Positions 7,344 to 14,134 of a DNA stretch of 64,000 nt are shown one piece after another. The stretch is taken from the NCBI GenBank assembly GCA_017307355.1, contig JAFKFG010000012.1, positions 124,001-188,000 of the forward strand, written 5' to 3'. Source of the stretch: Alphaproteobacteria bacterium (GTDB taxonomy: Bacteria; Pseudomonadota; Alphaproteobacteria; Micropepsales; Micropepsaceae). The notes under the pieces were generated by a model. The model worked only from the letters and a program-made list of their open reading frames with translations, was not told the origin of the DNA and ran no database searches. Both the position numbers and the translations under genes were made by a program. Within the stretch, counting starts at the first letter, position 1. The number at the start of each line of letters is the position of its first letter.

Positions 7344-8825
7344 ATGGACCGGAAGCGAAAGGGACGCAGAATGGCGGACGGATCCCAGCCGGACCTGGCG
7401 GAAAACCAATCCGGCGAGGGGCCTTCCGGTGCCGAAATCCCGTCCACGCCATCTCTGTCCTCAGCCATGCTGGAAACGCAGGCCCGCAATGTGCTGGGCC
7501 TCAGCGGGTTGGATGCAGCGCCATCCGCGCTGCCGCCCCGGGCCGAACAGCTCTGGCGGCTGGATGGATTCGCCGCCGATATTCCTTTCACCAATACGAT
7601 GTTCGTGCCCATGGGGCAGGAGACGGATATCGGCCTTCTGTACCAGGCGGTTGCGACCGTCGTGGACCGCCATGAAGCGTTGCGCACGCGCCTGGCCGTG
7701 CGGCGGGGCCGGGCCGTCCAGATCGCCGAAGACTGGAAGGTCGAGCGGCTGGACGTGAGCGATGTGCTGCAGAGCGAATTGGCGGATGTCCGCCCCGGCC
7801 AAAAATCCGACGTGGGCGCTTTCTCGCAGGGCGTGTTGGACCTTTATGCCCAGGACGGATTTCGCTGCCGCGCATTCCGCGACGAACATCAGAACATCAC
7901 CTTGGGCTTGTTGGCCCACGGATTTTTCGCGGATTCCTGGTCGTCCCAGATACTGTTCCGGGAAATCCGCGCCGCGCATGAAGCCCTCAAAGCCGGAACG
8001 CCGGCCCGGCTGGGGCCGGTTTCGCAATATGCGCAATATGCGCTGGCGCAGCGACGGTCCCTGGATCGCGACCTGACCTCTCATCTCGCGCATTGGCATG
8101 GCCGGTTGAAGGACGTGCCTCCGTCGCGCCTGCCGTATGACCGGGATGGGGATCAGACCCGCCGGGGGCGGTCATTTTTCTTCACCGGCCCCGAGATCGT
8201 GGCCCGCCTGGCGGCGGTCGCGCAGGAGAACAGGGTCTCCCTGACCATCCTGTTGCTGGCGGCCTATCAACTGGCCCTGGCCGGATGGAGCGGTCAGCGG
8301 GAAATCCTTTCGGCGGCCTATACCGCGGACAGGGTCAACCCCCAATTCCAGAACATGATCGGTTTTCTGGTCGTCAATATGCCGGTCCTGGCCCGGATCG
8401 ACGGGCGCGCATCCTTCAAGCCGTTCCTCTTGGATTTCGCCAAGGACTATTATGGAAGCTATGCGCGCCGCGAATTGTCGTGCGAGCTGTATGAGGCGAT
8501 TTTCGCGCCGCAAAAGCCGTTCTGCGCCACGGTGTTCAATTTCATCCCGTCGCAGAAGAATTTCTCGGCCGGCGAACTTCATATCATCCCGTCCTTCGAC
8601 GGCATCCTGACCGCGCCCGGCGCGGCGCGGCCTTCGATCTATCGGGATGTCTATTTGGGCCTGTCGCAGCATTCGAACGGCATGCTGGGCAAGGTCTTCT
8701 ACAATGCCGGGCGTTTCTCGCCGGACGCCATGGCGAATTTCATCGGGCATTTCCGCGCGGTTCTGGACGGCGTCGCCGCCGATCCGCTAGCGAAACTCGA
8801 AAGCCTGACCGGCCCGGTCCGCTAG
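7344..8825 (+). CDS. free-standing condensation-domain protein (NRPS C-domain/acyltransferase superfamily)
   Basis: 493 aa, the length of one complete condensation domain. Supporting stretches are ALRTRLAVRRG (C1-like, around residue 112) and the HHxxxDG-region equivalent at residues 192-200. There the sequence reads H-G-F-F-A-D-S-W-S: the first His is present, but the second, catalytic His is Gly193 and the DG is DS. It may therefore be structural, or use another mechanism. An N-terminal extension of about 40 residues is low complexity. The start is ATG 7344 (AAGGA upstream); ATG 7371, also with a purine-rich sequence before it, is an alternative. It shares its CTAG stop palindrome with the convergent LysR gene. 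In context it could join an acyl or aminoacyl group delivered by the downstream carrier protein. Confidence 0.78.
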   Translation: MDRKRKGRRMADGSQPDLAENQSGEGPSGAEIPSTPSLSSAMLETQARNVLGLSGLDAAPSALPPRAEQLWRLDGFAADIPFTNTMFVPMGQETDIGLLYQAVATVVDRHEALRTRLAVRRGRAVQIAEDWKVERLDVSDVLQSELADVRPGQKSDVGAFSQGVLDLYAQDGFRCRAFRDEHQNITLGLLAHGFFADSWSSQILFREIRAAHEALKAGTPARLGPVSQYAQYALAQRRSLDRDLTSHLAHWHGRLKDVPPSRLPYDRDGDQTRRGRSFFFTGPEIVARLAAVAQENRVSLTILLLAAYQLALAGWSGQREILSAAYTADRVNPQFQNMIGFLVVNMPVLARIDGRASFKPFLLDFAKDYYGSYARRELSCELYEAIFAPQKPFCATVFNFIPSQKNFSAGELHIIPSFDGILTAPGAARPSIYRDVYLGLSQHSNGMLGKVFYNAGRFSPDAMANFIGHFRAVLDGVAADPLAKLESLTGPVR

Positions 8826-9883
8826 CGGCCCAGATATCCGGCGAACAGATTGGCCAGCGGCTCGCCCTTGTAGATTTCGGAGAGCTTGTCCGGGTGGATG
8901 AACTCGTCGCGGAACCAGGGGAAGCGCTGAGGGTCGAAGGACTGGATGATCCATTCGATGGTGCGCTTGACCCGAGGGATGCGCTTGGCGTCGGGGTGAT
9001 AGGTCATCCAGATATCGATGGGATGGACCACGCCCATGTCCAGGGGAACCAGTTGGGCCCCGATCGCCTGCGCGTAGGTGGGCAGCATGCCCACGCCGGC
9101 GCCCTTGGCGATGGACCAATAATGCGCGCTGGCGAAATTGGTCCGCAGCGACACGAAGCCGATCGGCGAAACACCCGGGAACAGCTTGTCGTATAATTCC
9201 TGCGAACGCTTATGGTCGTCGGACTGGATGACCAGCCTGTGGTTCTGCAGATTGGCGACGGATTTGGGGTCGCCATAGGTGTCCACATAGGATTTGGAGC
9301 CGAAAAACATCAAATGCAGGCGGCCAAGCTTGGCCATCCGCAAATCCGGCGTCACCGGCCGTTCCAGCTGAATGGAAACATCGGCCTCCAGCCTGAGAAC
9401 GTCCGCCGACTTCATCGCGCAATTGAGATTGATCATCAGCCTGGGATTGGCGCGCTGAAATTCCACCAGGCGAGGCGCCAGCCAGAATGTGCCAAGGCCT
9501 TCGGTCACCGCCAGGCGGACCTCGCCCTCCACATCCTTCTTGGCGGAATTGCGCGCCTGTAGCAGATCGAAGGAGGCCGCTTCCATCCGGAGCGCCGCGC
9601 TGTGGATCTTGTCGCCTTCGGCGGTCGCCCGGACGCCATCGACATGACGGGTGAGGAGGATCACGCCCAGCGTGTGCTCCAGCTCATCGACTTTGCGCCG
9701 GAGCGCGTTGATGGATTGTCCCAGCCGGTCGGATGCGGCGCGAAAACTTCCGCTGCGCAAAACTTCCAGAAAAATACGAACCGTTTCCCAGTCGGGGACC
9801 CGCCTGGGTTTCACATGCGTGGCATGTTCACCTTGTGGAACACCGTGTTCCTCCAAAGGCTGCATACGCGTGTCGCCGACCAA
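8822..9883 (-). CDS. LysR-family transcriptional regulator
   Basis: 353 aa. The N-terminal winged helix-turn-helix (about residues 29-90: WETVRIFLEVLRSGSFRAA) is followed by a periplasmic-binding-protein-like effector domain, in the usual LTTR arrangement. The TTG at 9883 is preceded by GGGAGAG at a good distance, which favours it over the internal ATG at 9865 with no visible Shine-Dalgarno; both leave a longer N-terminus than is typical. It is divergent from the GNAT gene across only 62 bp and embedded in the biosynthetic block, so it is the likely local activator responding to a pathway intermediate. Confidence 0.88.
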   Translation of the reverse strand: MVGDTRMQPLEEHGVPQGEHATHVKPRRVPDWETVRIFLEVLRSGSFRAASDRLGQSINALRRKVDELEHTLGVILLTRHVDGVRATAEGDKIHSAALRMEAASFDLLQARNSAKKDVEGEVRLAVTEGLGTFWLAPRLVEFQRANPRLMINLNCAMKSADVLRLEADVSIQLERPVTPDLRMAKLGRLHLMFFGSKSYVDTYGDPKSVANLQNHRLVIQSDDHKRSQELYDKLFPGVSPIGFVSLRTNFASAHYWSIAKGAGVGMLPTYAQAIGAQLVPLDMGVVHPIDIWMTYHPDAKRIPRVKRTIEWIIQSFDPQRFPWFRDEFIHPDKLSEIYKGEPLANLFAGYLGR

Positions 9884-9945
9884 GAAACAATCTCTCCCGT
9901 TATCCCGAAAACCACTTTTACCACGGCGTTGAGCCCGAGGCAGAC

Positions 9946-11175
9946 ATGACAGAACACCCGCTGCGATTGGTTCGCGAAAACGACCAGACAGTCAAGTCGG
10001 AAAAGGCCAAACACGACCTGGGAGGACTGGAATCCGCCAAATTCGCCAAACGGTTGGTACTATTCCGGGCCGACCCTTCGATGCTGGATCATTTGCTCGA
10101 TCTGGCGCGGCCGCATATTCCGGGCATGGCGGATGTGGACGTGGTCCGCAAAGTCCTGCGGCACAACCCGGACTGCGTCTGGGTTGTATCGCGCAAGCAT
10201 GGCTTCGATCCGTCGGCCCCGGTGGGCGAAGGCTTCATCGCCATGTTGCCCCTGACCGCAAAGGGTCTGCACCGGCTGGCGATCAAATCCTTCAACGGCG
10301 CCGATCCCGACCTGACATTGATTGCCAAGCCCGGCGAGCGGCCGGCCGGCCTCTATATGTGGGCGACCTATGCGCCGGGAATATTGGCGGGCGGCATCAG
10401 CCTGTTCATGGATGAAGTCGCTTCGGCGCCTTATGACGGCGTCAATCTTTATTCCCGGCCCAACACGCCCGAAGGCGTCCGCTATAACGAGGCGCTGGGC
10501 CTGCGCAAAGGTCCAACCGTGGGGGCGATCGCCGCGCCGCATCTCTATGAATTCGTCCGGGCGCCGAAACGGCCGCCGCTTTACGACAGCTATCGCGGCG
10601 ACGCCAATCCGGGGCTGACCGTGTCGGTGGCGCGCTCCTTCGACGATCTGATGAAGATTGTCAGCATTCGCAGCGCCGTCTATATCGGCGAGCAGGAATG
10701 CCCCTATGACGAGGAATTCGACGGCAACGACGCGTCGTCCACCCATCTGATCGGCTATAACGGGCGCGAGCCGGCCGGTTGCATCCGCGTCCGCTATTTC
10801 GCCGATTTCGCCAAGATCGAGCGGCTGGCGGTGCGCAAGGAATTCCGCACCACGCGGCTGTCTTTCCAGTTGGTGCGCGCCGCGATCGAGCTTTGCCAAA
10901 TGAAGGGCTATCGGCGGCTCTATGGTCATGCACAGCGGCGTTTGGTGAATTTCTGGAGCCGGTTCGGCTTCCATGAGTTCGAAGGCGGCCGCGCTCTGGT
11001 CTTTTCCGATTTCGACTATGTCGAGATGGTCGCGGACATCCAGCCGCATCCCGACGCGGTGCGCATCGGCGGGGATCCGTACCGGGTGATCAGGCCCGAA
11101 GGGCGATGGCACCGGCCCGGAATTCTGGAAGAATCCGCGAGCCGCGACGTCACCCGGCCATCCATCGAAAGGTAG
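9946..11175 (+). CDS. tandem GNAT-fold acyltransferase
   Basis: 409 aa from the ATG at 9946 (a longer frame upstream is LysR shadow). The second half is a clear GNAT domain (about residues 225-350): VYIGEQECPYDEEFDGND, a THLIGY strand, GCIRVRYFADFAKIERLAV and a basic pyrophosphate-binding-like stretch before a long helix. The first half (about 30-200) looks like a second, degenerate GNAT fold, including a YSRPNTPEGVRYNEALGL segment. The VxxxEQxxPxDEEFDGND arrangement recalls acyltransferases that take long acyl groups (N-acyl amino acid or autoinducer-synthase-like), which fits the carrier-protein and ligase genes downstream. Acetyl transfer cannot be excluded. Confidence 0.78.
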   Translation: MTEHPLRLVRENDQTVKSEKAKHDLGGLESAKFAKRLVLFRADPSMLDHLLDLARPHIPGMADVDVVRKVLRHNPDCVWVVSRKHGFDPSAPVGEGFIAMLPLTAKGLHRLAIKSFNGADPDLTLIAKPGERPAGLYMWATYAPGILAGGISLFMDEVASAPYDGVNLYSRPNTPEGVRYNEALGLRKGPTVGAIAAPHLYEFVRAPKRPPLYDSYRGDANPGLTVSVARSFDDLMKIVSIRSAVYIGEQECPYDEEFDGNDASSTHLIGYNGREPAGCIRVRYFADFAKIERLAVRKEFRTTRLSFQLVRAAIELCQMKGYRRLYGHAQRRLVNFWSRFGFHEFEGGRALVFSDFDYVEMVADIQPHPDAVRIGGDPYRVIRPEGRWHRPGILEESASRDVTRPSIER

Positions 11176-11182
11176 CGCCGAC

Positions 11183-11752
11183 GTGTCCGTCATCCAATTC
11201 CGCAGCCACAAACGGCCGGGCGAACAGCCGCTTCTTGTTCTGGCCGGGCTTCATCAGTCGCGTCAGCCGGACCCGCCCATGCTGGAGTCCGTACTGAGAA
11301 ACTGTGAAATCTTGCTTGCATCGGCGCGGGCCGCGCATCTGCCGGTCGCGTTTGTCCGGAGGATCGCGCCCACGCAATCCCTTTCGGAGCCCCAGGCCTA
11401 TCCGGCCTGGCTGAAAGGGTTCGAGCCCCGGCGCAACGACATGGTTTTCGATGTGACCAAGGCGTCCTGCTATTCGAACATCGAATTCGCACAGGCGATG
11501 GAATATTCCGACAGCCATTTTGCCATAGCGGGCCTTTGGGGGGAGACCACCTGCCTCGCCACCGGGATCGACGCCCATCACCGGCATCAACGCTTCGCCT
11601 ATCTCTTCGATGCCTCGGCCTGCCAGAACAGTGGAACCGTTCCGGCTTCCGTTTTCCATGAAGCGGTGTCGCAGGTGATGGCGAATTATGGCGATGTGAT
11701 GGAGAGCGCTGTGTGGCGACGGTCTTTCATGTTGAGCAGAGGGGTTCGGTAA
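11183..11752 (+). CDS. isochorismatase-fold cysteine hydrolase-like protein, catalytic Asp missing
   Basis: 189 aa alpha/beta protein of the isochorismatase-like family. The nucleophile region IAGLWGETTCLATGIDAHH (around residue 122) and a Lys in the VFDVTKASCYSN segment correspond to the Cys and Lys of the Asp-Lys-Cys triad. The N-terminal strand, which normally ends in an Asp (consensus LLVIDMQ), reads LLVLAGLHQ, so the Asp appears replaced by Ala. It may be a non-hydrolytic relative, as with isochorismatase-like domains fused to carrier domains in siderophore pathways. It starts at GTG 7 bp after the GNAT stop and is 28 bp ahead of the carrier-protein start, so it is probably in the same operon. 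Confidence 0.72.
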   Translation: MSVIQFRSHKRPGEQPLLVLAGLHQSRQPDPPMLESVLRNCEILLASARAAHLPVAFVRRIAPTQSLSEPQAYPAWLKGFEPRRNDMVFDVTKASCYSNIEFAQAMEYSDSHFAIAGLWGETTCLATGIDAHHRHQRFAYLFDASACQNSGTVPASVFHEAVSQVMANYGDVMESAVWRRSFMLSRGVR

Positions 11753-11780
11753 TGGCGGACGGCGCATGGGAGAAACAGGC

Positions 11781-12038
11781 ATGAAAACTCAGTCCGTGGA
11801 AAATTTCGTCTTCGATCTCTTCGCTGCCAGTTTTCCGGACCGGCATGCGGCGATCACGCGAGAAACGGATCTGGTTGCCGACCTCGACGCGGATTCCATG
11901 ACAATGGTCTCGTTGATTTTCTCCATCAGCGAGAAATTCGGCGTCAGCACGGATCATTTGGGGGACATTCTTCTGAATTGCCGCACGGTGGGCGACTTGA
12001 TTGCGGCCACCGTGCGGCTTCAGCGGGAATGCGTCTGA
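11781..12038 (+). CDS. free-standing acyl carrier protein
   Basis: 85 aa four-helix carrier protein. The phosphopantetheine attachment motif is D-A-D-S-M with Ser39, preceded by the acidic DLVADLDAD stretch and followed by VSLIFSISEKFGV (helix II), as in acyl carrier proteins. The ATG at 11781 is chosen because GGGAGA lies 8 nt upstream; an ATG at 11766 adds five residues. It lies between the isochorismatase-like and adenylating-ligase genes and is probably charged by the latter. It is too divergent to be the housekeeping AcpP (no LGADSLD motif). Confidence 0.88.
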   Translation: MKTQSVENFVFDLFAASFPDRHAAITRETDLVADLDADSMTMVSLIFSISEKFGVSTDHLGDILLNCRTVGDLIAATVRLQRECV

Positions 12039-12069
12039 TTTAGGCCCGCGCGGCAGATAGCGAGCGAAT

Positions 12070-13626
12070 ATGAGATTGGATCAATTGGTGCCCAGCCTCC
12101 CGACCCGGAAGGGCGCGATCATCACCCTGTTCCAGGGTAAGCCTGTCCGCCATCCCTATGCGGCGCTGGCCGAAGATGTCGCCCGCGCCCGGGCCCTTCT
12201 GGTTCGCTGGAACGTGAAAGCGGGAATGCGGGTCGGCATTTTTGCCCCCAATTCCTATGCCTATATCGTGTACGACCTGGCGCTGGTCGACCTGAAGGCC
12301 ATATCGGTGCCGTTCACCGACGACTTTGCCGGCATGCTGAACCGGGAGCTGGTCGATCAATACGATATTTCATTGATGCTGCTGGCCAAGGGGGTGCGGC
12401 ACGGCTTCGGCGAAGATGAGAATTTCGTGGCGCTGATCGACGCCGAAAACGAGAATGTTTCTGCGTTGCCCCGCGCGCCTTTTTCGGGAAGCGATGATCC
12501 GGACGATCTCTGTCTGGCCTTCTCGTCGGGCTCGGCGGGCGGCCTCAAAGGATTGGTGATCAGCCGCAAGGGCGCGGAATTGACCCTGCCGCCGGTGGCG
12601 GAAAGCATCAATCTCGGGCACCAGGACCGGCTTTTACTGTTTTTGCCGATGTCGAATTTCCAGCAGCGCAACATGTATTACGCCGCCATCTGGTACGATT
12701 TCGACATCATCGTGACGGAGTATACGCAGCTTTATCCCGCCATGAAGCTGCTCCAGCCGACGGTGCTGATCGCGCCGCCGATCCTCTACCAGCTTCTTCA
12801 CACCCGCTTTTCGGCGCCGGGATCGAAAAACTGGCGGCAGGTACTGGCCGGTGCCCTGGCGTCGCTTCCGCTGGGCCGGGTGCTCCGGCGGAAATTCGCG
12901 CAATTCGCCTATAAGGAAATTCACGCGATTTTCGGCGGGAAGATGCGTCTTCTGATTTCGGGCATGGCGCCGCTGAGCCGGGGCACCATTCAATTCTTCG
13001 AGCGGGCGCAATTGCCGCTATGCGAATCCTACGGCCTGGCGGAAGCCGGATCTCTCACCTACCGGCCTGCCTTTTCCAGGAAATACGGCTCGGTGGGCAA
13101 GCCGCTGGCTGGCGTGCGCATTTCCTTCGAAGCCGACGGAGAGATCATCGTTCATCGCGAAAGGTTCCTTACCCGCAGATATTTCCAATGCGCGCCGGGC
13201 GAGAATGAAAGCACCTTCATTGCCGCCGGCCAGGTGGCGACCGGCGATATCGGCCGCTTCGATTCCGACGGCTATCTCTATCTGCTGGGACGCAAGAAAG
13301 AGCTGATCGTCACGCCCGGTGGCTACAAGGTTCATCCGGAGATGGTGGAAGGCGAGTTGAACGCCTGCGAGGATATCGTGCAGTCCGTGGTTTTCCAGAA
13401 GCCGGGCCTTGCCCATCTCACCTGCGTGGTGGTGCCGGGGCAGGACCGGTCCGACGATGCGGTGCGGCGCATTCGCCGCCATGTCGAGGGCGCCATGGCC
13501 GGCAAGAAAATCCGTATCGGTGAGGTCAAGCTGGCCGAAGAACCTTTCTCCAAGGAAAACGGCATGCTGCGGCCCAACCTGAAATTGAACCGCAAGAATA
13601 TCGCCGCGAAATACGCGGCTGCATGA
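12070..13626 (+). CDS. acyl-adenylating (AMP-forming) ligase, long-chain-fatty-acid type
   Basis: 518 aa ANL-superfamily enzyme. Motifs in order: P-loop-like AFSSGSAGGLKG at about residues 149-160, the A5-like ESYGLAEAG near 320, the hinge region GDIGRFDSDGYLYLLGRKKELI from about 392, GGYKVHPEMVE near 417-428, and ENGMLRPNLKLNR near 496-508, where the C-terminal Lys matches the ENGxLTPxLKLxR pattern of long-chain acyl-CoA synthetases. It is thus more like a fatty acyl ligase than an amino-acid-activating NRPS A domain. Sited 31 bp after the carrier gene, it probably adenylates an acyl chain and loads that carrier. It ends convergent with the XRE regulator. Confidence 0.87.
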   Translation: MRLDQLVPSLPTRKGAIITLFQGKPVRHPYAALAEDVARARALLVRWNVKAGMRVGIFAPNSYAYIVYDLALVDLKAISVPFTDDFAGMLNRELVDQYDISLMLLAKGVRHGFGEDENFVALIDAENENVSALPRAPFSGSDDPDDLCLAFSSGSAGGLKGLVISRKGAELTLPPVAESINLGHQDRLLLFLPMSNFQQRNMYYAAIWYDFDIIVTEYTQLYPAMKLLQPTVLIAPPILYQLLHTRFSAPGSKNWRQVLAGALASLPLGRVLRRKFAQFAYKEIHAIFGGKMRLLISGMAPLSRGTIQFFERAQLPLCESYGLAEAGSLTYRPAFSRKYGSVGKPLAGVRISFEADGEIIVHRERFLTRRYFQCAPGENESTFIAAGQVATGDIGRFDSDGYLYLLGRKKELIVTPGGYKVHPEMVEGELNACEDIVQSVVFQKPGLAHLTCVVVPGQDRSDDAVRRIRRHVEGAMAGKKIRIGEVKLAEEPFSKENGMLRPNLKLNRKNIAAKYAAA

Positions 13627-13650
13627 CGTATCCGGAATTTAAGATGCGGG

Positions 13651-14028
13651 TCAGCTCGCCAGGGCCTTGACCAGACCGACGATATGGCGCCGCAAAAGCG
13701 GATCGTCGATCGCCATGAAGCCGTGAATGAGGCTGCGCCCTTCGGGCGATTTGGCGAAGCGCGCAAGATCCTTGCTGCTTCCGGCCGCCGGGGTTTGCGG
13801 AGTTTCCAGCACCATCAACTCCCCGACCGGGACGTTCAAGGCCCGCGAGATCTTGATCAGGGTCGCGGCGGAAACGCGGTTGGTCCCGTTCTCGTATTTC
13901 TGGACCTGTTGGAATGAAACGCCCAGATGTTTGCCAAGCGCGGTCTGCGAGATGTTGGCGCGTTGACGGTACATTCTAAGGCGTCCACCGATAGCTTTAT
14001 CAATGGAGTGGGAATTGGCCTTCGGCAC
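13651..14028 (-). CDS. XRE-family HTH regulator
   Basis: 125 aa. The Cro/C1-type helix-turn-helix occupies about residues 12-70 (GRLRMYRQRANISQTALGKHLGVS, QQVQKYENGTNRVSAATL); the C-terminal 50 residues are a short helical tail common in small alphaproteobacterial XRE repressors. It starts at GTG with GAGGG upstream. It is convergent with the adenylating ligase and upstream of the hybrid-kinase stop, so whether it controls the biosynthetic block, the kinases or neither is open. Confidence 0.88.
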   Translation of the reverse strand: MPKANSHSIDKAIGGRLRMYRQRANISQTALGKHLGVSFQQVQKYENGTNRVSAATLIKISRALNVPVGELMVLETPQTPAAGSSKDLARFAKSPEGRSLIHGFMAIDDPLLRRHIVGLVKALAS

Positions 14029-14134
14029 GATACGCCCTCAATAATAAAAGCGCCCAATACACGGCGCCGCGGCCACGATATGGCCTGTCACATGTCCTTG
14101 TCCATACGGACCGGCGAATCTTGGGAATGCGTAT

